Positions 7,977 through 16,478 of a DNA stretch of 34,575 nucleotides are shown here, one piece after another. Each line of letters begins with the position of its first letter. The first letter of the stretch is position 1. The stretch is from contig PWXV01000156.1 in assembly GCA_003568415.1 (NCBI GenBank), forward strand, positions 1-34,575, written 5' to 3'. A program made the translations under genes and the position numbers. The notes beneath the pieces were generated by a model, which ran no database searches, had not been told where the DNA came from, and worked only from the letters and a program-made list of their open reading frames with translations. This DNA is from Ignavibacteriales bacterium. GTDB taxonomy: Bacteria; Bacteroidota; Ignavibacteria; T3Sed10-11.

Positions 7977-8021
7977 AAAAACCGTTTCGATTGTATTACA
8001 TACTTTCGAAACGGTTTTTTT
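7977..8021. terminator. Bidirectional rho-independent terminator between rpsU and the YpdA-like gene
   Basis: A perfect 14-bp stem (7977-7990 with 8006-8019; core ACCGTTTCGA) with a 15-nt loop is followed by T-runs on both strands. It ends the plus-strand rpsU transcript and sits exactly at the TAA of the minus-strand gene at 8020, so it serves both. Confidence 0.88.
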
Positions 8022-8991
8022 ATTCCCTTACCTTCTTATACTTCATCAAAATTCTGTCAATGATCAAAGCACCGTGCTCACGTCCATTCTCGATAAATAT
8101 ACGATTATTGTTCGACCCTGCCGCAATTGATCCTGCCACGAACAAACCGCGCACATTTGTCTCAAGTGTATTCGGATAATGCACCGGTTCACCGTTTTCC
8201 GGATTAATCTTCACACCAACCGACTTCAACAAGTTCATCTCAGGTGTGAACCCAATTAAAACATACACAAAGTCATTCGGTATTGTGAATGTTTTGTTAC
8301 CTTGCTGCAACACAAGTGAATCGTTTTTAATTTCTTTAACAATTGTGTTAAAGTGTGCCGCTATCTCACCGTTTTTTATTCGATTGTCGATATCCGGTTT
8401 AATCCAGTATTTAATGCCATCACGCAACTTGTCACCTCGATGAATAAGCGTGACGGTTGCCCTGTTGCGATACAGTTCGAGTGCCGCAATTACAGCCGAA
8501 TTGCTTCCGCCGACAACCGCCACGTTCTTTCTGAAAAACCGATACGGTTCATCATAATATTTCGAGACCTTCGGTAAATCTGCTCCCTTCACATTGTATG
8601 GATTGGGATTATCGAAGTATCCGGTTGCAATCACCACATTCTGTGCGGCGTACATAGACTTATTTGAGTGGACAGTGAACAGTTCATCGTGCCGTTCGAT
8701 GTCTATTACCTTCTCATCATATTGTATCGGTAAATCATAATACTCTATAACCCGCTGATAATACTTAATTGTCTCGATGCGTGTCGGCCGGGTGTCCGAT
8801 GATATAAACGGCAGTCCTCCTATTTCAAGCAACTCCGGAGTTGAGAAAAATGTCATGTTCGTAGGGAACTGTCGTATGGAGTTTACCGCAGATCCTTTTT
8901 CGATTATTATATAAGAGAGTCCTTTTTCCTGTGCAGCAATGCCGACCGCAAGTCCGGCAGGTCCGGCACCGACAATGATTAGATCGTACAT
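8020..8991 (-). CDS. YpdA-like FAD/NAD(P)-dependent oxidoreductase lacking cysteine
   Basis: Two-dinucleotide-domain flavoprotein (323 aa) of the YpdA family, in Firmicutes proposed as bacillithiol disulfide reductase. Seen: FAD motif IIVGAGPAGLAVG, the family-specific FPTNMTFFSTPELLEIGGLPF near residues 43-63, ATGYFDNPNPYNV, the second nucleotide site VAVVGGSNSAVIAALELYR, and the C-terminal FVAGSIAAGSNNNRIFIENGREHG. Odd: S. aureus YpdA uses Cys14 in GGGPCGL; here the position is alanine (Ala12) and the whole protein has no cysteine. A thiol-based mechanism is therefore excluded, so the activity may differ. Start ATG at 8991 has AAGGA five nt upstream. Confidence 0.88.
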   Translation of the reverse strand: MYDLIIVGAGPAGLAVGIAAQEKGLSYIIIEKGSAVNSIRQFPTNMTFFSTPELLEIGGLPFISSDTRPTRIETIKYYQRVIEYYDLPIQYDEKVIDIERHDELFTVHSNKSMYAAQNVVIATGYFDNPNPYNVKGADLPKVSKYYDEPYRFFRKNVAVVGGSNSAVIAALELYRNRATVTLIHRGDKLRDGIKYWIKPDIDNRIKNGEIAAHFNTIVKEIKNDSLVLQQGNKTFTIPNDFVYVLIGFTPEMNLLKSVGVKINPENGEPVHYPNTLETNVRGLFVAGSIAAGSNNNRIFIENGREHGALIIDRILMKYKKVRE

Positions 8992-9075
8992 TATTCCTTT
9001 CTATCGATTTTACTTTTTTCGATGAATTAATTTAACTTCTTATAACGTTCATTGTTGTAAGTACTAATCTGAAAA

Positions 9076-10470
9076 CTATTTTTGTATCCCCGGATCAGTC
9101 ATTTTATGCAGATCGAATACTTTTTGAATCTGCTCGTCGCTTAACAATCCTTTTTCCTTCACCAACTCACGTATCGATTTACCGGAGTTTAAATATTCCT
9201 TTGCAATTTCAGCAGCGGCGGCATAGCCGATATGAGGGTTAAGTACCGTCACGATACTCATACTTCCTTCGGCATACACTTGGCACCGTTCTTCGTTCGC
9301 GGTAATTCCCTCAACACAAAAACGATTGAAAACAGCTATGGAATTAGTCAGGATCTCAATCTCATGCAACAAATTAAATGCAACTACCGGCATCATTACA
9401 TTTAATTCGAGCTGACCGGCCTGAGCGGAGTATGTAACGGTCGTATCGCATCCCATTACCTGAAAGCACACCATGTTCATCATCTCCGCCATTACCGGAT
9501 TCACTTTACCGGGCATTATAGACGAGCCGGGCTGTACCGGGGGTAGATTGATTTCAGCCAGACCGGTTTTGGGTCCGGATGAGAGCAGCCGCAGATCCGA
9601 AGCAATGCGCGAGAGATCCTGTGCCAGATTCCGGAGTGCCCCCGATAATTCAACCATCGGGCGCAAACTCTGCATCGCTTCAAAGTAATCCTCGGCAGCT
9701 TTAAACTCGATGCCTGTTTGCTCCGATAACTGGCGCACCATCATACCGCGATATTGTGGATGCACATTGAGGCCCGTTCCCGCAGCAGAACCACCGATAC
9801 CAAGCTGACGGGTTGATTCAGTTGCGTGCGCGATCGCTTCCTGATGCTTTTTGATATTTACACCATAGGCGCGAAATTCCTGTCCTAACCGGACGGGCAC
9901 CGCATCCTGTAAATGGGTACGGCCCGATTTCACAATTTGATCGAACTCCGCCCCCTTTGCATAAAACGTTCTTTTAATCTCATCAAGTCGCTTTAACAAG
10001 GGCTTAATACTCATAAACGATGCAATGCGAATAGCAGTCGGAATAACGTCATTGGTAGATTGTGCCATATTCACATCATCATTCGGATGGACGTGCTCGT
10101 ATGTACCTTTACTTCCTCCGAGTAATTCATTTGCACGATTCGCAATTACCTCATTGGTATTCATATTATGTGAGGTCCCGGCTCCTGCCTGATAAACATC
10201 AACGACAAACCATTCCCGCAATTTGCCGTCCAGAATTTCATCCGCCGCCCCTATAATCGCATCTGCCTTTTTCGGTTCGAGCAACTCCAGCTCCCTGTGA
10301 ACAAAAGCCGCAGCCCGTTTTATATGAACTGTAGCATCGACAAATACCGGTTTGGGCAATAATCCGCTTATAGGAAAATTCTCAAGTGCGCGATGTGTCT
10401 GCACTCCATAATATGCATCCGACGGTATTTTTCGTTCACCGAGGGAATCTTTTTCAACGCGTGTTTGCAT
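9076..10470 (-). CDS. aspA: Aspartate ammonia-lyase (class II fumarase superfamily)
   Basis: A 464-aa enzyme of the fumarase/aspartase superfamily. Seen: GAGTSHNMNTNEVIANRA near 96-113, VHPNDDVNMAQSTND, SGRTHLQDAVP, and the catalytic loop GSSIMPGKVNP. Residues typical of aspartase rather than FumC are DTTVTYSAQAGQLELNVMMP and the C-terminal ITANEERCQVYAEGSMSIVTVLNPHIGY; but LPPVQPGSSIMPGK is fumarase-like, so a fumarase or dual role cannot be excluded. Aspartase would release ammonia from aspartate to give fumarate, fitting the amino-acid catabolic operon in the window. ATG at 10470 with GGAG six nt upstream; 11 nt downstream of the protease gene. Confidence 0.82.
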   Translation of the reverse strand: MQTRVEKDSLGERKIPSDAYYGVQTHRALENFPISGLLPKPVFVDATVHIKRAAAFVHRELELLEPKKADAIIGAADEILDGKLREWFVVDVYQAGAGTSHNMNTNEVIANRANELLGGSKGTYEHVHPNDDVNMAQSTNDVIPTAIRIASFMSIKPLLKRLDEIKRTFYAKGAEFDQIVKSGRTHLQDAVPVRLGQEFRAYGVNIKKHQEAIAHATESTRQLGIGGSAAGTGLNVHPQYRGMMVRQLSEQTGIEFKAAEDYFEAMQSLRPMVELSGALRNLAQDLSRIASDLRLLSSGPKTGLAEINLPPVQPGSSIMPGKVNPVMAEMMNMVCFQVMGCDTTVTYSAQAGQLELNVMMPVVAFNLLHEIEILTNSIAVFNRFCVEGITANEERCQVYAEGSMSIVTVLNPHIGYAAAAEIAKEYLNSGKSIRELVKEKGLLSDEQIQKVFDLHKMTDPGIQK

Positions 10471-10481
10471 AGCAGCTCCGA

Positions 10482-13400
10482 TTATTTTAATACTACGAAC
10501 CGTTTGGTCTGAACAAATCGCTGTGCGGGATCTAAAAATGACAATGCTTCAATCCGGTAAAAATATACACCCGAGGGAACATCTGCATACCATACAATCT
10601 CATGATATCCTGATTCGTGAAAAGAGTCAACTATCGTTCCGACCTTTTGGCCAAGTGTGTTATACACCGTTATCGTGACGTGACCTGCCGCCGGCAAACC
10701 GAATTGAATCGTCGTTGAAGGATTAAAGGGATTGGGAAAATTCTGACGCAATATATACATATCCGGTAAATCGTCTATATAATCAACGTCGGTTGCAGTC
10801 CCCGTTGTAAATTGCCAAACCGGTGACCACTCGCTTTCACCGGCGACATTTTTACCTTTCACCCGCCAATAATACAATGTATTTTTTTCGAGCAAGAAGG
10901 GTGAAAGTCGGCTTGTTGTAATATCGTCCGCATCATATACGGGAGTTAAAAAATCCGGCTCTTCAGACAACTGCAATCTGTATGAATCGGCATATTGCGA
11001 TTGATACCAGCGCAACTCCTCATCAAGCGGAACATTAGTCGATCCGTCCGCGGGTGCAATCAGCGCAACGAAACCGGGAGGCAATGTTTCAGATTGACCC
11101 TGCAGATAAAAAGCGGGCTCTGCGGTATATTGCAATATATTTCCTGATAGATCTTCTGCAACAACACGGAAGCTGTAATACAAACCATCCTGCAAAGTGT
11201 CGTTTATCGATAATGTGTAGACATCGTTGCTTATTTCAAATAACAGCGGTTGCCATTCGCCTTCGTGCAGTGGCTGCAGAAAAAGCGCTACGTTTGCAAC
11301 CTCATCATCGTCCTCGATTTGCAACGCAATTTTATTCTCCTGACCGTGTTTTACAACGGCAGCAGGCTTTCCATCAGATGTGATAAAAAATCCGGTAATA
11401 AACGGAGGGTCTCGATCGGATTTTTGTGTATCAAAAGTTAACTCTGCCGTCGCCAGGCCTTCCATCATATGTATCTGATAATCCGATTGCTGCAGTTCAA
11501 GTTTAAACTCACCCGCTGTAACAGGAGTTTGCCATTGGGATATCAAATCCCCCAGACTTCCTTCTTCGACAATCTGTCCATCTTCGTCGCTGAGCTTGAA
11601 CGAAATATCCTTCTGTACTGCACCGCCGAAGATATCCGTAAAGAATCCGGTTGCACTGCCCTGTTGATCTTCCTCACGTGTTTTTCGTGTTATCTCCACC
11701 ACCGAGGTTGCGTTTTGAGTATACCCCGTCCACACAGGCGTGGTTTTGCCAATATCATTGGTTACAACCATATCCCCCGAAGTAAATACAGGCTCAGGAG
11801 TGAAGCTATTTTTATAGAATGCAAAATTTCCGTCAACGGTGAGTTCTATCTGTGAAGTACGATAGAGATGAGTCCCATCCTCAGCAGCTAAAACGTGTTC
11901 CCTCCTGTTAAACCACGGGTAATAGGTATCCGAAGGCGGCGGCAGAAAATAGAATGATCGTTGGAGCGGAGAAGCCATTAATTCACCCTCACCTGAGACT
12001 CTGGTATCGAATGGTGATACATAGGTTCTGTTTTGATACCACACCGAATTACCGAGATGTCCCTCGTAGATCATTCTAAGCTTCCGCAGTTCACCGGGTT
12101 CGTGTTCGAATATAATGTCATCGTTTAAACCTTCTGTAATTTCAAATAAAAACTCATATACTGGAGCACGCCTATGCAAGAGGGAATAAGACAGCACCTT
12201 CGTATCAAAATTATAATTATTCGATAATGGTGTTATTCTGGTAATTGCAGGTATTGTTGTAAATAGTCCGACCTCCACATCATTCCGATAAAAATATGAG
12301 AACTGTCTCGTGAGAGAGATCGGTTCGTGAAATTCATTCCGTACATCATATTCGATAGAATGGATCGCCTGTGAAAGCGATAAATCGAGATTGATATAAT
12401 CGGTAAGGGCGAGGTCATCACGAATCGAGACACCGTAGGAACCTCTGCTTCCGGGTATTCTCCAGACGGTGAAAATATCATAGGTATCCGCCGGTAACAG
12501 GAATCTAACATTCTCCGATAAGATTGAGGAGTGGTAGACCCGGAAATAATCAGAGTCATTATAGACAGCCATAATGACAGGCACGGTATCGAATGTCACT
12601 TCGATCATCGGACTTTTAATAAATGCATATATCGATTGAACCGAATTATTATCTGTCTCGACTTTAATCGATCCGAAGTAACCCGGCGGAACCGGTTTTA
12701 GATCAAGCGATTGTTGGGCAGTAAAGGTTACAATAATGTCCCTTTCACTTCCCGGATCAAGCGTGAATGAGGAATTACCGAAATGCATATGAGCACCCGC
12801 CGGCAATGGTTCGTTTACTGCAAGAGAAAAGTTTTGTTGTAAATCCGAGTGGTTGCGGACTGTAAGTGTATCCTTCACCTCCCAGTCACCCTGGTTATGA
12901 TCGATAACGCCAAAAAAGAGATTTCCAGCACTGACCGATATATCACTCTCAATTGTTTTCAGAATATCCAGTCTGCCTGCCCCCTGGGTCCAGACATCCT
13001 CTCCGATACTCACCGCTGTATTCATTAAGACCGCTTTTACATCAATCGGATCAGTGCCCGGAAATTTTTCAAGGTATAGTGCTGCAGCTCCGGCAACGAC
13101 CGGTGTAGCCATCGAGGTTCCGCTTGCCCTGCCGTATCCTCCATTTAACACTGTAGAATTTATCCGAAAACCCGGTGCCACTATATCCGGCTTCACCTCA
13201 TATGTTCTGAGTGTCGGTCCCCGCGAACTAAAATCGGTTATGATATCATTATTCATTGATGCACCGACAGTAACAGCAGAGCGGGCTGTTCCGGGGGAGC
13301 CGATCGTCATATAGTCTGCTGAATTTCCGGCAGCAACTACACATAATACACCGGCCTCAGTTGCGACATCTATTGCCTGAGAACCCGGATCGTTGGGATG

Positions 13401-14345
13401 TCCTGTTCCGCCAAGACTTAAGTTTATAATATCAACCCCATCTATCACCGCCTGCTCAATACCTGAAATCACCCAGGACTGCTGACCGATGCCCTGATCG
13501 TCAAGTACCTTGTATGCCCGCAGTCTGGCATCGGGCGCAATACCTTGGATAGTATTACCATTTGCTGCAACAATGCCTGCGACATGCGTACCGTGAAAAT
13601 GCCGGTCCATAAAATCATATTCGTCATTTGTGGTAAAGTTTTTACCACCGATAACTTTATATTCCGGTCCGACTCCCCCGCCAAGTGCAGGATGCATGTA
13701 ATCGATACCGGTATCCAGAATGCCGACAACAATACCTTCGCCGGAAATATTATATGTGTTACGTACAGTTCCGGCATTAACCACATTATCTGCATCTGTA
13801 ATATAAACTTCAACCGTATTATCCGGATCTACGCCATGAACATAAGAGAGATTTTGTATCTCATCAGCCACCCAGCGAGAGGTGGTTAGGGCAACTCCAT
13901 TAAAGACTGTTGTATATTCGGCAAAAATTTGTGACGATGCGGGTTGTACCTGTCGTTTTTGAAAGTCTCTTTCTATAGTATATTCAATTGATGAGAGATC
14001 GTTTCGAAATCGATTGTGTTCAGTAATGATATTACTGTGTATACTCTGTACGATGCCGTTTAGCTCTTCCTGTGATCTCCCCTTACGCTGCTGGTCAGCT
14101 CTTACCTGTGCAAGCGGTGGTGAGCTAAACTGCACAATGATACGTATTTCCTCATTCGGATCATATGTGTAGGCATCAATGACCTGACCGTTTTTAACTG
14201 CGGCAACAACGTGTGCGCCGTCACCGGCTTTATGGAGCAAGGATTCAATTTCCTCGCTTCCGTACGCGATATTAAATACGGTAAAAGTAAGGAAAAGAAT
14301 TACGATAAAAAAAATCGGGATATAATTCGATGAATAGTTATCCAA
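10482..14345 (-). CDS. Secreted subtilisin-like (S8) protease with T9SS sorting domain
   Basis: Large exported serine protease. The frame is open to 14462, but the signal sequence (YIPIFFIVILFLTFTVFNIAYG) starts just after a TTG at 14345, which overlaps the upstream gene's stop by 8 nt; I take that start (1287 aa). Numbered from it: signal peptide 1-29, an I9-like propeptide to about 175, then the S8 domain with Asp211 (GILDTGID), His251 (HGTHVAG), oxyanion Asn341 (AAGN) and Ser411 (SGTSMATP), so the triad is complete. Long beta-rich middle regions follow, then an FN3-like domain (WRVKGKNVAGESEWSP), and a C-terminal type A T9SS domain with NFPNPFNPSTTI and GVYFYRIEA. Likely cell-surface or secreted. 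Substrate unknown. Confidence 0.92.
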   Translation of the reverse strand: MDNYSSNYIPIFFIVILFLTFTVFNIAYGSEEIESLLHKAGDGAHVVAAVKNGQVIDAYTYDPNEEIRIIVQFSSPPLAQVRADQQRKGRSQEELNGIVQSIHSNIITEHNRFRNDLSSIEYTIERDFQKRQVQPASSQIFAEYTTVFNGVALTTSRWVADEIQNLSYVHGVDPDNTVEVYITDADNVVNAGTVRNTYNISGEGIVVGILDTGIDYMHPALGGGVGPEYKVIGGKNFTTNDEYDFMDRHFHGTHVAGIVAANGNTIQGIAPDARLRAYKVLDDQGIGQQSWVISGIEQAVIDGVDIINLSLGGTGHPNDPGSQAIDVATEAGVLCVVAAGNSADYMTIGSPGTARSAVTVGASMNNDIITDFSSRGPTLRTYEVKPDIVAPGFRINSTVLNGGYGRASGTSMATPVVAGAAALYLEKFPGTDPIDVKAVLMNTAVSIGEDVWTQGAGRLDILKTIESDISVSAGNLFFGVIDHNQGDWEVKDTLTVRNHSDLQQNFSLAVNEPLPAGAHMHFGNSSFTLDPGSERDIIVTFTAQQSLDLKPVPPGYFGSIKVETDNNSVQSIYAFIKSPMIEVTFDTVPVIMAVYNDSDYFRVYHSSILSENVRFLLPADTYDIFTVWRIPGSRGSYGVSIRDDLALTDYINLDLSLSQAIHSIEYDVRNEFHEPISLTRQFSYFYRNDVEVGLFTTIPAITRITPLSNNYNFDTKVLSYSLLHRRAPVYEFLFEITEGLNDDIIFEHEPGELRKLRMIYEGHLGNSVWYQNRTYVSPFDTRVSGEGELMASPLQRSFYFLPPPSDTYYPWFNRREHVLAAEDGTHLYRTSQIELTVDGNFAFYKNSFTPEPVFTSGDMVVTNDIGKTTPVWTGYTQNATSVVEITRKTREEDQQGSATGFFTDIFGGAVQKDISFKLSDEDGQIVEEGSLGDLISQWQTPVTAGEFKLELQQSDYQIHMMEGLATAELTFDTQKSDRDPPFITGFFITSDGKPAAVVKHGQENKIALQIEDDDEVANVALFLQPLHEGEWQPLLFEISNDVYTLSINDTLQDGLYYSFRVVAEDLSGNILQYTAEPAFYLQGQSETLPPGFVALIAPADGSTNVPLDEELRWYQSQYADSYRLQLSEEPDFLTPVYDADDITTSRLSPFLLEKNTLYYWRVKGKNVAGESEWSPVWQFTTGTATDVDYIDDLPDMYILRQNFPNPFNPSTTIQFGLPAAGHVTITVYNTLGQKVGTIVDSFHESGYHEIVWYADVPSGVYFYRIEALSFLDPAQRFVQTKRFVVLK

Positions 14346-15060
14346 ACTCTCCCCCGCGCTCGTATGCAATCCGTATTTCATCGATGACATGCTCGATATT
14401 GCCTTCCGGTATAAATGCGGCGGCAAATTCTTTAACATGGTCATATTTTTCGCTTTTAGCATTTATATCGTGTTCATCGGCCATATCGACAATTTTATAT
14501 GCAAGCTGCCGTGCCCAGTCGATCTGCTTACGCTGGGTCTCATTAAGCTGCACATTACCGTCTCCTCCCATAAAAATGTTAATCGGAAAACCGATCTCCT
14601 GTAATGCCGGAAATGCGAGCATGAGCATTACCACATCCTGCCGTTCATCTTCGGGTATAGATTCTAACTCATCGGCTAACCGGTTTAGTTCTTCATGTAG
14701 CTCTTCCATATCATCATCGTCGAGTTCATCGCTGTCTTCAGTATTAAATAGCGCATCGAAATCTTCCGTTTCGTCATCATCAACCATTTCGTCAGATAAA
14801 AAATCGGTTTTATCAGATTCACCATACGCAGGGAACGTAAGGTCTATGGCTTCGAAGAAATTAACGATACTGTGTTCACTCATCGATAAGAGGTCGTTTT
14901 TTTTGGTTTCTATGTATGTATCCCACCCATCCTGCACTACCTTTTTGACCATTTCTTTTTCTTCAGGTGAGTCGAAGACTTCCTTGTTTTTGACCTCCAG
15001 ATATTTTTCACTTTGTACGGCGAAAAATTTCTCGAATAATTTGCTGAATTGCTGATCCAT
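14338..15060 (-). CDS. Uncharacterised acidic protein, paralogue of the 15826-16440 product
   Basis: A 240-aa soluble protein with no recognised family. No signal peptide or membrane segment. The middle (residues about 90-135) is extremely acidic, with runs such as DDDETEDFD and DELDDDDMEELHEEL. The C-terminal third reads FPALQEIGFP ... NETQRKQIDWARQLAYKIVDMADEHD ... FIPEGNIEHVIDEIRIAYERG, which aligns with the matching part of the protein encoded at 15826-16440 (same order of P-L-x-E-x-GF, Q-x-K/Q-x-x-W, IP..I..V.D); the N-terminal parts also match (FFEAIDLTF vs LFEQIDVGF). ATG at 15060 chosen because AAGGG lies five nt upstream; another ATG is at 15075. It overlaps the start of the T9SS protease, so the two are coupled. 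Confidence 0.8.
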   Translation of the reverse strand: MDQQFSKLFEKFFAVQSEKYLEVKNKEVFDSPEEKEMVKKVVQDGWDTYIETKKNDLLSMSEHSIVNFFEAIDLTFPAYGESDKTDFLSDEMVDDDETEDFDALFNTEDSDELDDDDMEELHEELNRLADELESIPEDERQDVVMLMLAFPALQEIGFPINIFMGGDGNVQLNETQRKQIDWARQLAYKIVDMADEHDINAKSEKYDHVKEFAAAFIPEGNIEHVIDEIRIAYERGGEFG

Positions 15061-15090
15061 TATATCCCTTATCATTTAAACAACAGGTTT

Positions 15091-15807
15091 TTATATACCA
15101 AACCCAAGAATCAATGAAATAGTTCTGCTATGCATTCGCGGAATTCCATCTTCATTTGATTCATTTTCCTGTAGTAGTATTGTTGGTGCGTATTGTTCAC
15201 CGCGATCCCATATATTCATTAAACCGTGTACATAGCGGACATCTGCTGTAATCTGCACCGTAGTAAACCGGTAGTCGATACCGGCTCCGATGAGCAGTCC
15301 CGGGTCGAGCGGTAAATACGATGAACGATCATTGCGCGTTTCATAATATGGTTCATTATCATAGAATCCGTCAATGGTACTGGAGGCAGAGACAAGCACC
15401 CCCAGAGAGGCACCGGTAAAGACATGAAAACGGAATTGGCCCGCAGTATGAACCGGGAAATGAGCGAGCAGTACCGGTTCAATCAGTGAAATATTGCGAG
15501 TTGTAGTAAACGACCAATCTGTTTGATCACCGTTGTTCTGTCGTGCAGAAGATGCAATCGCCCGAGATGTACCCCGTACCGCATAAAATAATTCATACCG
15601 GAGGAAGAGAAAATTGAATAGTTCTATTTCACTATACGCACCGAGCATATATTGTGTGATGAAATCTGTTTTCCCCTGCATCGTACCAGACTCGGAAAGC
15701 CGGCTGTAATTAATTCCACCTTTGATGCCTAAGCCGGAAAGCGATTGAGCCGAGACTCCGGTACAACATACAACAATGAGTAATACGATACTCTGGATGT
15801 ACCTCAT
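15091..15807 (-). CDS. Outer-membrane beta-barrel protein (PorT-like fold)
   Basis: A 238-aa exported protein. Signal peptide residues 1-20 (MRYIQSIVLLIVVCCTGVSA), then LGIKGGINYSRLSES, the usual opening of small 'outer membrane protein beta-barrel' proteins of Bacteroidota. Alternating hydrophobic strands follow, and the chain ends in ISLILGFGI, fitting an outer-membrane insertion end. It lies between two paralogous cytoplasmic genes and upstream of the T9SS protease. PorT-like barrels include T9SS components, but many are unrelated, so a secretion role is only suggested by location. Confidence 0.78.
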   Translation of the reverse strand: MRYIQSIVLLIVVCCTGVSAQSLSGLGIKGGINYSRLSESGTMQGKTDFITQYMLGAYSEIELFNFLFLRYELFYAVRGTSRAIASSARQNNGDQTDWSFTTTRNISLIEPVLLAHFPVHTAGQFRFHVFTGASLGVLVSASSTIDGFYDNEPYYETRNDRSSYLPLDPGLLIGAGIDYRFTTVQITADVRYVHGLMNIWDRGEQYAPTILLQENESNEDGIPRMHSRTISLILGFGI

Positions 15808-15825
15808 TCACAACCTTCTTTCCGG

Positions 15826-16440
15826 CTATAAAAACAACAACCCGTCTTTATAATCCTCGATCATCTGATCGCGGACGGGTATAATCTTTTGTTTGGGAAT
15901 ATACGCTGAAAGTAATCCGTGAATCTCTTTCCGCAAATACTTCCGGATTTCTTTATCTTCTTCGTATGCATAGCGAGCCACCCGAATTGCGACGTCGTAC
16001 GACCATTTGACCTTGATTTGTTCAAGCTCGGTCAGAGATTCAAACGGGTCGTCTTTATCGAACCGGATCTTTCGGGTATCGAATCCGGCTTCACGTAACG
16101 GAATGCTCATAATGAGAGCGGTTGCAGCCCGTTCCGCCGCTTCAAACTCCTCAATATCTTTTTCTATTTCTTCATCCACTGCGCCAAAGCCAACATCAAT
16201 TTGCTCAAAAAGTTCTTCAAGCTCCTGTGCAGATAAATTCGCATATTCGGTAGTTTTATCCTTGATCTCCAACTCCCAAATTTCATCGAGTTGTTTTAGA
16301 ACATCCGCTTTTTCATCATCAGACGTAAAATAGTCCTTCCCGGAATCGTTAAGATACCGTTTGAGCAAAACATTGTTAAATATTTCCCGTTGTTTGGCGG
16401 GACCGAGCTTCAGCGTGAGATGTGATTTTTTCTTTGTCAT
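15826..16440 (-). CDS. Uncharacterised charged protein, paralogue of the 14338-15060 product
   Basis: A 204-aa soluble protein without signal peptide, membrane segment or recognised domain. It opens with a lysine-rich MTKKKSHLTLKLG tail, then mostly charged helices. The segment SIPLREAGFD ... TELEQIKVKWSYDVAIRVARYAYEEDKEI ... AYIPKQKIIPVRDQMIEDYKDG corresponds piece by piece to the C-terminal part of the acidic protein two genes downstream, so they arose by duplication and then diverged; this copy lacks the long acidic insert. It is separated from the beta-barrel gene by only 18 nt. The 15-nt dyad right before its ATG replaces any Shine-Dalgarno site. Confidence 0.78.
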   Translation of the reverse strand: MTKKKSHLTLKLGPAKQREIFNNVLLKRYLNDSGKDYFTSDDEKADVLKQLDEIWELEIKDKTTEYANLSAQELEELFEQIDVGFGAVDEEIEKDIEEFEAAERAATALIMSIPLREAGFDTRKIRFDKDDPFESLTELEQIKVKWSYDVAIRVARYAYEEDKEIRKYLRKEIHGLLSAYIPKQKIIPVRDQMIEDYKDGLLFL

Positions 16441-16455
16441 ATCTACAATGTAGAT
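16441..16455. repeat. Short perfect dyad abutting a start codon
   Basis: ATCTACA-A-TGTAGAT, 7-bp arms around one base, lies directly upstream of the ATG at 16440 in the place a ribosome-binding site would occupy. It may be an operator or a small mRNA hairpin controlling translation of that gene; no regulator is evident nearby. Confidence 0.4.
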
Positions 16456-16478
16456 AAATACGGGAGAAAATAAAAGAG

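Noticed and set aside
9076-10470. Firm call as fumarase C
   Set aside because: The DTTVTYSAQAGQLELNV block and C-terminal ITANEE...LNPHIGY are aspartase-like, so fumarase remains only an alternative.
14330-15055. Long plus-strand open frame, very serine-rich
   Set aside because: It is antisense to the acidic protein; runs of GAT/GAA/GAC codons read as serine-rich on the opposite strand. No ribosome site, promoter or family match.
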